Numbered from the stretch's first letter, positions 24,875-34,222 are shown. The stretch: 64,000 bases of DNA from DATLMR01 sp964615905 (GCA_964615905.1 CAZTUB010000007.1:271939-335938), one strand, 5' to 3'. Numbers and translations are program-made. The notes: generated from the letters alone by a model not told the origin.

Positions 24875-26020
24875 ATGCGCAAGAAGCCTGCACAACAATC
24901 GACGGCGACAAATCGACGCGCCTTGTCATCGCCGCAAGGCCAAACGCCCGACCTTGAGCCGCGTCCTGTCTACCCGTTTACGGCGATTGTTGCGCAAGAA
25001 GAGTTGAAGCTTGCCCTGTTGCTCACGGTGATCGACCCGCACATCGGCGGCGTCATCATCATGGGTCACCGGGGCACGGGCAAATCGACCGCCGTTCGGG
25101 CGCTTGCAGACCTGCTGCCACGCGTCAAGAAGGTTAAGGGTTGCGCTTACAACTGCGATCCGTCGCTTGTAAAAGACCTTTGTCTGGATTGCAGGGCGCG
25201 CAGGGCAAGAGAAGAGAACTTGCCTGTTGAATCATCTACGATCCCTGTTGTCGATTTGCCGCTTGGTGCTACGGAAGACCGCGTGTGTGGAACGCTCGAC
25301 ATCGAGCGTGCGCTTTCAGGCGGCGTCAAGGCATTTGAGCCGGGGCTGCTCGCCCGCGCCAATCGGGGGTTCCTTTACATCGACGAAGTGAACCTGCTGG
25401 ACGACCACATTGTCGATCTTCTGCTCGATGCGGCGGCGAGCGGCTACAACATAGTCGAGCGCGAAGGAATCTCTATCCGCCACCCGTCGCGGTTCGTGCT
25501 TGTCGGGTCGGGAAACCCTGAAGAAGGCGAGCTGCGACCCCAGTTGCTCGACCGCTTTGGCCTCTTCACAGAGATCACGACCATCACAGACCTCGATCAG
25601 CGTGTCGAGATAGTCGAGCGCCGCGACAGGTTCGAGCGCGACGGCGAGGATTTCAGAGCAGAGACGCAGTCGGGGCAGGCTGCGCTCAGGCAAAAACTCG
25701 CGCGAGCAAAACGGTTGCTACCCGGCGTCGAGCTTCGACGGGATATGCTCCGGTCGATAGCCGGGTTGTGCGTAGCGCTTCAGATTGACGGTCATAGAGG
25801 CGAGCTGACCCTGGCCAGAGCAGCGCGCGCGCTTTGCGCATTTGAAGGCCGCAAGACAGTGGCGGTTGACGACATAAAAAGAGTCGCGGTGATGGCCCTG
25901 CGCCATCGCTTGAGAAAGAACCCGCTCGACCGCACCGACTCCGGGTATATGATTCGACAGGCTCTTGACGAGCTGTTTCCGCAAACGGGTTCCGGCACCC
26001 GTATATCAATCGCCGGGTAG
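24875..26020 (+). CDS. bchI: Magnesium chelatase ATPase subunit I
   Basis: 381 residues. AAA+ ATPase subunit that, with BchD and BchH, inserts Mg2+ into protoporphyrin IX, the first committed step of (bacterio)chlorophyll synthesis. Walker A is GHRGTGKST and Walker B LYIDEVNLL. Family-specific features are the four-cysteine insert (CAYNC and CLDC), the loop PLGATEDRVCGTLDIE and sensor 1 GSGNPEEGELRPQLLDRFG. The length is typical (335-390). An in-frame GTG at 24857 is an alternative start; GGAAG at 24859-24863 favours the ATG at 24875. The next gene, bchD, begins 26 bases after its stop. Confidence 0.93.
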   Translation: MRKKPAQQSTATNRRALSSPQGQTPDLEPRPVYPFTAIVAQEELKLALLLTVIDPHIGGVIIMGHRGTGKSTAVRALADLLPRVKKVKGCAYNCDPSLVKDLCLDCRARRAREENLPVESSTIPVVDLPLGATEDRVCGTLDIERALSGGVKAFEPGLLARANRGFLYIDEVNLLDDHIVDLLLDAAASGYNIVEREGISIRHPSRFVLVGSGNPEEGELRPQLLDRFGLFTEITTITDLDQRVEIVERRDRFERDGEDFRAETQSGQAALRQKLARAKRLLPGVELRRDMLRSIAGLCVALQIDGHRGELTLARAARALCAFEGRKTVAVDDIKRVAVMALRHRLRKNPLDRTDSGYMIRQALDELFPQTGSGTRISIAG

Positions 26021-26046
26021 CGACCAGGTCAATAAGGCAACGCGGG

Positions 26047-27924
26047 ATGATTCATTCACAAACAGACCAACCGGCTGTTGATCCGGCAGCCTTTCCATTC
26101 TCGGCCGTCACCGGTCACGAGCAGGCAAAGCACGCACTGCTGTTGCTTGCCGTAGAGCCTCGACTGCGCGGAGTGGTCATCTCTTCCGCGCACGGTTCGG
26201 CCAAGAGCGTGCTCGCGCGCGGGTTTGAATCTATTCTCCCAGGAAACAACGCACGCCCCTTTGTCGAGCTTCCCCTGAACGCGACTGAAGACAGCCTGCT
26301 CGGCTATCTGAATCTAGAAGCGACGCTGGCAACCGGTACGGCACAGTTGACGACGGGTCTGCTAACGCGAGCGCACGGCGGCATTCTTTATGCCGATGAT
26401 CTTGGATTGCTGGAAGCGGGGCTTACAAACCATATTGCGGCCGCGCTCGATTCAAGAAGCGTGAAAATCGAGCGCGACGGCATAAGCGCGATGCATCCGG
26501 CAGACTTTGTTCTGGTGGCGACCTGCGACTGCGAGCCGCGAGATGTCTCGCGGGGTTTGCTAGACCGCATCGGGTTGCGGATCGACGCGCAGCAAGTGAG
26601 CGACCCCGGCGAGAGGGCCGAGATAATCGGGCTGGGGCTGCGGTTTCAAAGCGATCCCGGCTCGTTCTCACGCGAGTTCGCCGCCAGGGATGAAGAGACG
26701 AAGACCGCTCTGTCGCGCGCCCGCGCCTTGCTGCCGATTGTATCGCTCGGCAGGACAGCCGCGCGCCATCTCGCAGAGGCTTCGATCCGGCTTGGGGTAG
26801 AGGGAAACCGCGCAGACATATTTGCCTGCCGCGCGGCGCGAGCGGGCGCAGCCCTGGCCGGTCGCCGCGAAGTCGCAGATGATGATCTCGTTACCGCTAT
26901 CAAATTTGTCCTGCTGCCTCGTGCGACCAGTCTCCTCGACGATGCGCTACAAGGCGACCTCGATTCACGCGATGAGAAGGAAGAAGCTCTGGAACCTTCC
27001 AGGGAGGATCAACCGCCGCCGCTTGAGACGACTGCGGGTGAGCTTATCCTCCGCGCCGCTGATTCGGCTATACGGCTCGATCTCGTAAACAAGCGCCTGC
27101 CCCGGACTCGATACCAGTCATCGGGGAGACGTGTGGCGTCGATCAACTCGGAGCGCGGTCGAGCGCGTCATGCGGTACATAAAATCAGTGAGTCGAAGCG
27201 CGTCGCGGTATGCGCAACGGTTCGCGCCGCTGCCCCTTACCAACGCCGTCGTAAAGACAACTCTCCTGCAAATTCGACCGGAACGCGGCTGCTGATCGAG
27301 CCGTCAGATTTGAGGTTTAAGAAGTTTAAGCAAAAGACGGGAGCCTTCTTTATCTTTGCCGTGGATGCGAGCGGCAGCATGGCCGTCAACCGAATGGCGC
27401 AGGCCAAGGGGGCCATGACGCGGCTCTTGCAAGAAGCCTACCTGCACCGCGACAAAGTTGCGTTAATCTCTTTTCGAGGGAGCCGGGCCGAGGTGTTGCT
27501 TCAGCCCACGCGGAGCGTAGAGCTGGCAAAGCGGCTGGTTGACGCGATACCTTCCGGCGGCGCTACCCCTGTCGCAGCGGCTTTGATAAAAGCGCTGGAG
27601 CTTACGCGTATTGCGCGGGCGCGCGGCTGCGGTCGAGCTACGCTACTTTTGTTCACTGACGGCCGGGCAAACGTAGCTTTGACCGCGAGCGAGGACCGTG
27701 AGGCGACCAGCGGGCCGCCCGGCATACGGCAGGAGTTGGAGAAGCTAGGTCAGGCGCTTCAAGCTTCAGAGATCGACGCGGTTGTAATAGACACGAAATC
27801 GAAGTTCATATCAAACGGCGAGGGGAGCGAGCTTGCCCGACTGCTTGGCGGGCGCTACCTTTATCTGCCGCGAGCAAGCTCGGATGATATTTACAGGGCC
27901 GTCAAAGATGTCAGAGTCAGGTAA
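26047..27924 (+). CDS. bchD: Magnesium chelatase subunit D
   Basis: 625 residues. An inactive-looking AAA+ domain (1-300) has a deviant P-loop region, ISSAHGSAKSV, as usual for BchD. A Glu/Pro-rich linker (EPSREDQPPPLE) follows, then a von Willebrand A domain (about 430-620) with the MIDAS signature DASGSM. BchD forms the platform of the ATPase ring on which BchI assembles. It overlaps the following bchH C-half by about 17 bases if that gene starts at 27908. Length is within the family's range. Confidence 0.92.
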   Translation: MIHSQTDQPAVDPAAFPFSAVTGHEQAKHALLLLAVEPRLRGVVISSAHGSAKSVLARGFESILPGNNARPFVELPLNATEDSLLGYLNLEATLATGTAQLTTGLLTRAHGGILYADDLGLLEAGLTNHIAAALDSRSVKIERDGISAMHPADFVLVATCDCEPRDVSRGLLDRIGLRIDAQQVSDPGERAEIIGLGLRFQSDPGSFSREFAARDEETKTALSRARALLPIVSLGRTAARHLAEASIRLGVEGNRADIFACRAARAGAALAGRREVADDDLVTAIKFVLLPRATSLLDDALQGDLDSRDEKEEALEPSREDQPPPLETTAGELILRAADSAIRLDLVNKRLPRTRYQSSGRRVASINSERGRARHAVHKISESKRVAVCATVRAAAPYQRRRKDNSPANSTGTRLLIEPSDLRFKKFKQKTGAFFIFAVDASGSMAVNRMAQAKGAMTRLLQEAYLHRDKVALISFRGSRAEVLLQPTRSVELAKRLVDAIPSGGATPVAAALIKALELTRIARARGCGRATLLLFTDGRANVALTASEDREATSGPPGIRQELEKLGQALQASEIDAVVIDTKSKFISNGEGSELARLLGGRYLYLPRASSDDIYRAVKDVRVR

Positions 27925-29683
27925 CGAATTGATGAGTGATCGAGAGAACAGCGAAGACAGAGACAGGCGCGTGCTTGAGCTTTACGACCGTATTCTGGAG
28001 ATCGAGCAAAGGCTTATTCCAACGGGGCTTCACGTCTTTGGGCGCGCTCCGGGAGCGGGCGAAGCAGGCGACCTGCTCAGGATGGTAGCGTCGTTTGACA
28101 GGCCTGAGCTTGGCTTGCGCGCGCTCACGGATGTCGTTGCCGAAGGATTGGGGCTTGCCGCCTACGCCACATTGTTAAACGAGAGCGGCACGTCTCAACG
28201 TAGCTTGGAGGATCGAGAGAAGGTCGATTCCATAGTCTCTGAAGTCATCTCGGATTTTCTCCGGGCCGATGAAGCGTCAGCAGTCGAGACTGCCGTCAAT
28301 TCTCTCAAGGCTCGTGTGCCAGCGGGAGAGGAGCAGACGCGGAAGTTGTTTCAATTCCTTCTCAGCATCAGAAGAGAACTGGGTGAAAACTCTGAAATCG
28401 CAGGGCTCATGAAAGCGCTGGCCGGGAGATACATCGAGCCAGGGCCGGGTGCCGATATAGTTCAAAACCCCGCTATCTTGCCGACGGGTCGGAACACGCA
28501 CGCTGTGAACCCATATAGCGTGCCGTCGCCTGCCGCTGTCAGGCGCGCTGAGCCTGTGGCCGCCGCCCTGCTCAGCCGCCAGCAGGCCGAATCTGGCCGT
28601 TATCCTCAATCAATCGCGATGGTGCTGTGGGGCATCGACAATATCAAGACCGAAGGCGAAGCGGTTGCGCAGGCGCTATGGCTGCTTGGCGTCACGCCGC
28701 GCAGGGATTCGCTCAACCGCGTGACCGATGTAGAGGTAGTTCCGCTCGACAGGCTTGGCCGCCCGCGCATAGATGTCGTGATGACGGTGTCGGGCATATT
28801 CCGCGATCTGTTCGGGGCGACTATGGCCGTGCTCGACAGCGCTGTGCGGCGTGTCGCCGCGCTTGACGAGCCCGATGAGTTGAACTACGTCCGAAAGCAC
28901 GTCCGCGCTCAGATGATGGAAACGGGCGAGCCGTTTGATGAAGCTGCTGTTCGCGTCTTCTCGAACGCGGCTGGAAATTACGGCACTAACGTAAATTTCA
29001 TGGTGCTTGAAAGCCAGTGGGAAGACAGCGCGGAGCTTGGCGATCTTTTCCTGACCCGAAAATGTTTTGCATACGGAAGGGACTCGCGGGGGATGAGTTT
29101 TGACGGGCGCGAGTCAAAGCGACTGCTCGAACGCGCGCTAGAGAGGGTCGAGATAACATACCAGAATATAGACACGGCGGAAGTCGGCATCACGGATGTC
29201 GATCACTACTTTGAATATCTAGGCGGCGTTTCGAGAGCGGTCGAGTCTAAGCGAGGCGTGCGACCAAAGATTTACCTCTCCGATTCGCTCGCTCCGGCGG
29301 CGCGTGTTCGCACTCTTGAAGAGACGGTCGCGCTTGAGACTCGCACAAAGGTGTTAAACCCAAAATGGCACGAGGGCATGTTAAAGCACGGGTTCAGCGG
29401 CGTGGCCGAGATCGAGCATCAGGTGACCAACACGTTCGGCTGGTCGGCCACGGCCGATGCGGTTGACGACTGGGTCTACACAGAAGTTGCCGAGACGTTC
29501 GTGCTCGACGAAGCGATGCTGGCGAGACTCACCTCGCTCAACCCGTACTCGGCCCGAACGATGGTCGGGCGGCTTCTTGAAGCAAATGGTCGGGGCTACT
29601 GGGACGCCGCGCCAGAGGTTATCGAGCGGCTTCAGGAGGCATTCACAGGCCTCGAAGATCAACTCGAAGGGGTCACGCGTTGA
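27908..29683 (+). CDS. bchH: Magnesium chelatase subunit H, C-terminal half (encoded first)
   Basis: 591 residues matching only the second half of BchH/ChlH. After about 20 extra residues the match starts with a DRDRRVLELYDRILEIEQ segment and IPTGLHVFG, which in intact proteins lies in the middle. Further markers are EPGPGADIVQNPAILPTGRN, GIDNIKTEGEAVAQALWLLG, YGTNVNFMVLESQWEDSAELGD split over the core, and a C-terminal FGWSATADAVDDW. BchH binds protoporphyrin IX and carries the chelation site. The start could be the ATG at 27908 or 27932; the longer open frame from 27833 would lie far inside bchD. Its stop overlaps the next gene's start (TTGA). The two adjacent genes together give a complete BchH in swapped order. 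Confidence 0.9.
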   Translation: MSESGNELMSDRENSEDRDRRVLELYDRILEIEQRLIPTGLHVFGRAPGAGEAGDLLRMVASFDRPELGLRALTDVVAEGLGLAAYATLLNESGTSQRSLEDREKVDSIVSEVISDFLRADEASAVETAVNSLKARVPAGEEQTRKLFQFLLSIRRELGENSEIAGLMKALAGRYIEPGPGADIVQNPAILPTGRNTHAVNPYSVPSPAAVRRAEPVAAALLSRQQAESGRYPQSIAMVLWGIDNIKTEGEAVAQALWLLGVTPRRDSLNRVTDVEVVPLDRLGRPRIDVVMTVSGIFRDLFGATMAVLDSAVRRVAALDEPDELNYVRKHVRAQMMETGEPFDEAAVRVFSNAAGNYGTNVNFMVLESQWEDSAELGDLFLTRKCFAYGRDSRGMSFDGRESKRLLERALERVEITYQNIDTAEVGITDVDHYFEYLGGVSRAVESKRGVRPKIYLSDSLAPAARVRTLEETVALETRTKVLNPKWHEGMLKHGFSGVAEIEHQVTNTFGWSATADAVDDWVYTEVAETFVLDEAMLARLTSLNPYSARTMVGRLLEANGRGYWDAAPEVIERLQEAFTGLEDQLEGVTR

Positions 29684-31824
29684 AGATCACAGTCTTTTAT
29701 GTCGGGTCCAGTCTCCTTGCGCCGCTCAAGAAAGCCGAGGCCGAGATCAACCGGCTTTACGGTCTGGAACTAAGCCTCGCAACACACAACTGCGGCGCTC
29801 CGTTTTCAGAGGACGCATGGGCCCAGGCCGAGCGCGACATAAAAGAATCAGACCTCGCCTTCATTATCCACGTCACGGAAGATGCGAACGCCGAGCGCAT
29901 CAAACAGGCCCTGGATAGAAGACCGGACAATCTGCGCGCGGTCATCGCGTTTAACTGCATGCCGGCGCTTATGCGCTGCACGAGGATGGGCAAGCTTGAA
30001 TTCGCAAGCTTGATGAAGCGAGAGCCGGGGGCGAAACGCGACGCCGAAGCGTCGAGCCGCAACCTTCTGCATAAGCTCTCGTCGTGGATGCAGGACAGCT
30101 TCAAGCGCAACTCTGCCGGAAGTCTTGACGAGCCCGGCGATAATAGACAGAAGACGAACCACGGGCAATACATAAAGCTGATAAACCGGCTGCCGCGCGT
30201 GTTGAAATTCGTGCCCGCGACCGGGAGGCTTGCGGACATCAAGCATTATCTCAACCTATTTTGTTACTTTTTGCAGCCCACGCCCGGCAACATTCGCTCG
30301 ATGTTGCTTTACGCGATAAAACATTATTCGACTGACCGGAAAAGAGCGATTAAGGTTGCCCCGCTTGAGGCGATGCCCGCCGTGGGCATATATCACCCGG
30401 ACGCGGCGGGCATATTCGAGACATTCGACTCGTACGCCCGTTGGCACAGGCAAAGCGGGAGGGCTGATCTGGAGCCGGATTCAACCATAGGGCTTCTTTT
30501 GATGCGCCCGCAGATCATAAGCGACGCGAAACAGCATTATGACGGTTTGATTCGCTCGATTGAACGCGAAGGGCTCGCGGTCATCCCGGCGATCTCGACC
30601 TTCATGGATAACCGGGAAGCGTCCGGCGCATTCTTCGTAGCGGAAAGCGGGACGCCGCGCGTCAGCCAGATCGTCTCGTTGACAGGGTTCAGCTTTGTCG
30701 GCGGCCCTGCGATGAATGACAGCCGCGCGGCGGTCGAGTTCTTTAGCAATCTGGGCGTGCCTTTTCGCTCGATGGTCTCGCTCGACTTTCAAACGATTGA
30801 TCACTGGCAAACGAGCAAGCTTGGACTCAACCCTATACAAGCGGCGATGCAGGTGGCGATTCCTGAGATAGACGGAGCCACCGAGCCTTTTATCTTTGGC
30901 GGGCTCAGGCAGGGAAGCGAGCAGCCAGAGCCTCTAGAAGACCGTTGCCGAAAGATCGCGCGCCGCCTCGCCCGCTGGAATCATCTCAGCCGGTCCGAGC
31001 GCGCAGATGTGCGGCTGGCGTTTCTAGTGTTCTGTTTCCCGCCCAACAAAGGAAACATCGGCACGGCGGCAGACCTCGATGTCTTCCCAAGCCTCCTGGA
31101 GATTCTTCGCCAGCTTGAAAGCGAAGGGTACAAGGTAGCAGTCCCCGAAAGCGCCGACGATTTGCGCGAGATGCTGTTGGGCGGGAACTCCGACGAGTCA
31201 GGCTCTATCGCAAATGTCGCATACAGGTTGAGCGTCGATCAGTACCGCGCGCTTTGCCCCTACGTCGCCGAGATCGAGCGCGAGTGGGGTCGCGCCCCTG
31301 GCCTTATTAATTCTGACGGCACCGAGATTCTGATACACGGCATCGAGCTTGGAAACGTCTTTGTCGGGGTGCAGCCGACTTTCGGATACGAAGGCGATCC
31401 GATGCGAATGCTGGCCGCGGAGAGCGGCGCGCCGCATCACGGGTTTATTGGGCTATACACATACATCGAGAAGATCTTTAGCGCGGACGCGGTCATCCAC
31501 GTCGGCACGCACGGGTCGCTTGAGTTCATGCCGGGCAAGCAGGTCGGCCTGTCATCACGCTGCTGGCCGGATAGGCTGATCGGGGAGCTGCCGAATATCT
31601 ATATCTACAGCGTAAACAATCCCTCGGAAGGAACTATTGCGCGGCGCAGGTCTTATGCCGAGCTTGTGTCGTACCTGACCCCTCCGATTCAAAATGCGGG
31701 GCTCTATAAAGAGCTCGCGGTGATGAAGGAGCTTTTAAGCGCCTATCGCCAGGCTGCGGGCCAGAGTGAGCGCCAGAGGTTATACGAGGCGATTGAAGAG
31801 AAGGCGCGCGCGTTGAATCTTTGA
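29680..31824 (+). CDS. bchH: Magnesium chelatase subunit H, N-terminal half (encoded second)
   Basis: 714 residues matching the first half of BchH/ChlH. Markers are the N-terminal KITVFYVGSSLLAPLKKAE, the FNCMPALMRCTRMGKLEF motif, INRLPRVLKFVPATGRLAD, and the CobN/BchH signature HVGTHGSLEFMPGKQVGLS at about 600-640. It ends GLYKELAVMKELLSAYRQ..EKARALNL, exactly where the family sequence should continue into the DRD..LYDRILEIE segment that begins the upstream gene. Together the halves total about 1,305 residues, normal for BchH, with no obvious missing block. The start is TTG at 29680, overlapping the previous stop, which implies translational coupling and matched amounts. The BchH-specific FNCMP and chelatase motifs argue against CobN. 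Confidence 0.92.
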   Translation: MKITVFYVGSSLLAPLKKAEAEINRLYGLELSLATHNCGAPFSEDAWAQAERDIKESDLAFIIHVTEDANAERIKQALDRRPDNLRAVIAFNCMPALMRCTRMGKLEFASLMKREPGAKRDAEASSRNLLHKLSSWMQDSFKRNSAGSLDEPGDNRQKTNHGQYIKLINRLPRVLKFVPATGRLADIKHYLNLFCYFLQPTPGNIRSMLLYAIKHYSTDRKRAIKVAPLEAMPAVGIYHPDAAGIFETFDSYARWHRQSGRADLEPDSTIGLLLMRPQIISDAKQHYDGLIRSIEREGLAVIPAISTFMDNREASGAFFVAESGTPRVSQIVSLTGFSFVGGPAMNDSRAAVEFFSNLGVPFRSMVSLDFQTIDHWQTSKLGLNPIQAAMQVAIPEIDGATEPFIFGGLRQGSEQPEPLEDRCRKIARRLARWNHLSRSERADVRLAFLVFCFPPNKGNIGTAADLDVFPSLLEILRQLESEGYKVAVPESADDLREMLLGGNSDESGSIANVAYRLSVDQYRALCPYVAEIEREWGRAPGLINSDGTEILIHGIELGNVFVGVQPTFGYEGDPMRMLAAESGAPHHGFIGLYTYIEKIFSADAVIHVGTHGSLEFMPGKQVGLSSRCWPDRLIGELPNIYIYSVNNPSEGTIARRRSYAELVSYLTPPIQNAGLYKELAVMKELLSAYRQAAGQSERQRLYEAIEEKARALNL

Positions 31825-32012
31825 TGAAAAGCCTGGGCGATATTCTTATAACCATACTGGTGATCGGCGCTGTCTTGATCGTGCCTTTCATCTTGACAAA
31901 TATTTTTACTCGCGCAATGTATAACAGGTGCACACGGTGCGGCGCGTTAAACGCAAAGCGCCGATCCAGCTGCAGGCTTTGTGAAGAGGACATAGCGCCG
32001 AGAGTCGAGTGA
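31824..32012 (+). CDS. Small membrane protein with zinc ribbon, in the bch operon
   Basis: 62 residues. One strong membrane helix (ILITILVIGAVLIVPFILTNIF) is followed by a CxxC...CxxC zinc ribbon (CTRCGALNAKRRSSCRLC) and a short acidic tail. The ATG overlaps the bchH stop codon (TGATG), so it is almost certainly translated with the chelatase genes. I do not recognise a family. It may anchor or recruit an enzyme of the pathway at the membrane, but this is only inferred from position. The 123 bases to the next gene hold no other feature I can support apart from its AGGAGG ribosome-binding site. Confidence 0.7.
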   Translation: MKSLGDILITILVIGAVLIVPFILTNIFTRAMYNRCTRCGALNAKRRSSCRLCEEDIAPRVE

Positions 32013-32135
32013 AGGGCAATCGCACAACCGGCTGTTGAAAGCGTGCATCCCGGCTCAGGCATCAGTCCTCGGTCCTGATCGCTTACAAAAGGTTTCCCCA
32101 CTAGAACCAAATCTCCAATCCGTCAGGAGGCACTC

Positions 32136-33680
32136 ATGCTTTTTAAGACGCTGAGCGCGGCTGTCTACGGGATAGACGCGCACGTGATCGAGGTCGAGAT
32201 AGACTTAACGCCGAAGTCAGGCGACGGGATGGCCTCTTCGTTCACCATGGTGGGGCTCCCCGACGCGGCTGTGCGTGAGAGCCGCGAGCGGATTCGCGCA
32301 TCGATAAACAACTGCGGCTTCTTCTTTCCCGTACATCGCGTGACGGTTAACCTCGCACCCGCCGATGTCAAGAAGGAAGGTTCAAGCTTTGACCTCCCCA
32401 TTGCCGTAGGCATACTCGGCGCGAACGGGGACCTCAGGCGAGAAGAGCTGAACGACGCGATGATCGTCGGTGAGCTGTCGCTCGACGGTCGCGTGCGGCC
32501 TGTGAAAGGGGCGTTGCCCATCGCGGTGGCAGCAAGGGAGGGCGGTGTAAAGCGGCTGATCGTGCCGGAAGAGAACGCGGGCGAGGCCGCCGTCGTAAGC
32601 GGGTTGATGGTCTACCCAGTGACATCATTAAAGGCGGTTGTGGAGTTGATAAACAGCCAGAACCCGCCGTCTCCGCTGAGGATAGACACCGACTCGCTGC
32701 TCGGCAACCTGAGCCATTACCCGGTAGATTTCCACGAGGTGCGAGGGCAGTTACACGCAAAGCGCGCGTTGGAAGTAGCGACAAGCGGAGGCCACAACAT
32801 CCTCGCGATTGGCCCGCCCGGATCGGGAAAGACGATGCTGGCCAGGAGGCTGCCTACGATCCTACCGCCTCTCGAATTCGAGGAGGCCATCGAGTGCACA
32901 AAGATTCACTCGGTCGCGGGGCTGACTGAAAAACGTGGGCTTGTCTCTACGCGCCCGTTTCGCTCGCCACACCACACCATCTCAGATGCGGGGCTAATCG
33001 GCGGCGGCAGCGTCCCAAGGCCCGGCGAGGTGTCGCTTGCTCACAACGGAGTGCTGTTTCTTGACGAGCTACCTGAGTTCGAGCGCAACGTGCTTGAGGT
33101 CTTGCGCCAGCCGCTCGAAGACGGGTCTGTGACGATAAGCCGCGCTTCGATGTCGCTTACATTTCCGTCGAGATTCATGCTAGCGGCAGCTATGAATCCA
33201 TGCCCCTGCGGCCATTTCAATGACCCTACCCGCGAGTGCAAGTGCTCGCCCATGCAGATTCAGCGATACGTGTCGAAAATCTCAGGCCCGCTGCTTGACC
33301 GCATAGACATTCACATAGACGTGCCAGCGGTGAAGTTCAAAGAGTTATCGAACGAAACGGCTGTTGAGTCTTCTGCCGAGATTCGCGAGCGGGTGGTTCG
33401 AGCGCGACAGATACAGAGAGAGAGGTTTAAAGGCGAAATGCTTTATTGCAACGCTCAGATGATGCCTCGTCTAATCAGGAAGCATTGCGTGATAGACTCT
33501 TCGTCCAAGTCGCTTTTGGAGACGGCCATAAACAGGCTTGGGCTTTCAGCCAGGGCTTACGACAGGATTCTGAAAGTCAGTCGAACGCTTGCGGACCTCG
33601 AAGGCTCGGACTCTGTAAAGCAGTCGCACCTGAGCGAAGCAATTCAATACCGGACCCTGGACAGGAATTTCTGGGTCTGA
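32136..33680 (+). CDS. comM: YifB/ComM-family Mg-chelatase-like AAA+ ATPase
   Basis: 514 residues with the standard three parts. There is an N-terminal Lon-S16-like fold (LFKTLSAAVYGIDAHVIEVE), a central AAA+ domain with Walker A GPPGSGKTM and Walker B LFLDELPEF, and a C-terminal helical domain with NPCPCGHFNDP upstream and LSARAYDRILKVSRTLADL. ComM is a hexameric helicase that extends branch migration during natural transformation. Despite the family name it is not a chelatase subunit. Position next to bchH is probably incidental: dprA, another transformation gene, lies 700 bases downstream on the same strand. A clean AGGAGG precedes the ATG. Confidence 0.93.
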   Translation: MLFKTLSAAVYGIDAHVIEVEIDLTPKSGDGMASSFTMVGLPDAAVRESRERIRASINNCGFFFPVHRVTVNLAPADVKKEGSSFDLPIAVGILGANGDLRREELNDAMIVGELSLDGRVRPVKGALPIAVAAREGGVKRLIVPEENAGEAAVVSGLMVYPVTSLKAVVELINSQNPPSPLRIDTDSLLGNLSHYPVDFHEVRGQLHAKRALEVATSGGHNILAIGPPGSGKTMLARRLPTILPPLEFEEAIECTKIHSVAGLTEKRGLVSTRPFRSPHHTISDAGLIGGGSVPRPGEVSLAHNGVLFLDELPEFERNVLEVLRQPLEDGSVTISRASMSLTFPSRFMLAAAMNPCPCGHFNDPTRECKCSPMQIQRYVSKISGPLLDRIDIHIDVPAVKFKELSNETAVESSAEIRERVVRARQIQRERFKGEMLYCNAQMMPRLIRKHCVIDSSSKSLLETAINRLGLSARAYDRILKVSRTLADLEGSDSVKQSHLSEAIQYRTLDRNFWV

Positions 33681-33710
33681 GTTTGCGGGACTAGGCGAGG
33701 ACGCTTGCAG

Positions 33711-33959
33711 CTAGTCTTCAACCCAGTGGCGCGCAGGGAGCGAGAGCACCGGGTAGCGGTTACGGAGTCGTTCGACCTCGCTCGCGTAATCGCTCTTTGC
33801 GATCAGCCCTGCGCGGAATCTGTCGCGGAGCGAGCGAATCTCAATCAGATAAAGGTCGTTTACAAATTCGCGGACAAGCTCAACGGGCGTTTCGGCTGTA
33901 GGTCTTACGCCGTGCCGCGCAAGCTCTGCAAGAACTGACTGCCTGTATTTGATCGCCAC
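33711..33959 (-). CDS. Small conserved-looking hypothetical protein
   Basis: 82 residues, helical and rich in Arg, Glu and Leu (VELVREFVNDLYLIEIRSLRD is its core, shortened). No signal peptide, membrane segment or metal motif. It fills the gap between comM (convergent) and the next small gene on the same strand, and its codon use looks like its neighbours. I do not recognise the family. It might form a two-gene unit with the 82-residue gene upstream (14-base gap). Confidence 0.6.
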   Translation of the reverse strand: MAIKYRQSVLAELARHGVRPTAETPVELVREFVNDLYLIEIRSLRDRFRAGLIAKSDYASEVERLRNRYPVLSLPARHWVED

Positions 33960-33973
33960 CGTAGCGTCTCAGC

Positions 33974-34222
33974 CTAGCCTATAGGCATGAGCGGAAGCTG
34001 CTTTAGCGACTCTTTGATCGCATTGTCGGCTCTTGTCGACGGGTCCGCCTCAAGGTCGTGGGCCAGTAGCGAGATGGTAGTCTTGCGCAGCCCCTTGATG
34101 ACCGTTACGAAAAGGCGACCGCTCGCCTCGTCATACATTGTGCCTGAGACAATCGTATCGGGGTCGATCTTTCTGATCTTGGATTCAACTTGTCGGCCCA
34201 GCTTCTTTCCGTTCGCAGCCAT
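33974..34222 (-). CDS. Small hypothetical protein
   Basis: 82 residues from the ATG at 34222, which has an excellent ribosome-binding site (GGAGGAAAG) directly upstream; a longer open frame to 34327 has no such support. The sequence mixes a basic N-terminus (MAANGKKLGRQVESKIRK) with beta-strand-like segments (RLFVTVIKGLRKTTISLLAHDL) and a helical end. No known domain recognised. It is transcribed with the following 82-residue gene and diverges from dprA. Confidence 0.65.
   Translation of the reverse strand: MAANGKKLGRQVESKIRKIDPDTIVSGTMYDEASGRLFVTVIKGLRKTTISLLAHDLEADPSTRADNAIKESLKQLPLMPIG

Noticed and set aside
27833..27907. Longer start for the bchH C-half
   Set aside because: It would overlap bchD by 92 bases and adds no residues that match BchH.
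27908..31824. Frameshift or sequencing error as explanation of the split bchH
   Set aside because: A frameshift keeps the order N then C; here the C-half comes first.
24875..31824. Cobalt chelatase (CobNST or CobN with ChlID) instead of magnesium chelatase
   Set aside because: The H protein carries BchH/ChlH-type segments (FNCMPALMR, EPGPG..NP..LPTG) and sizes fit BchH; CobN similarity is only at superfamily level.
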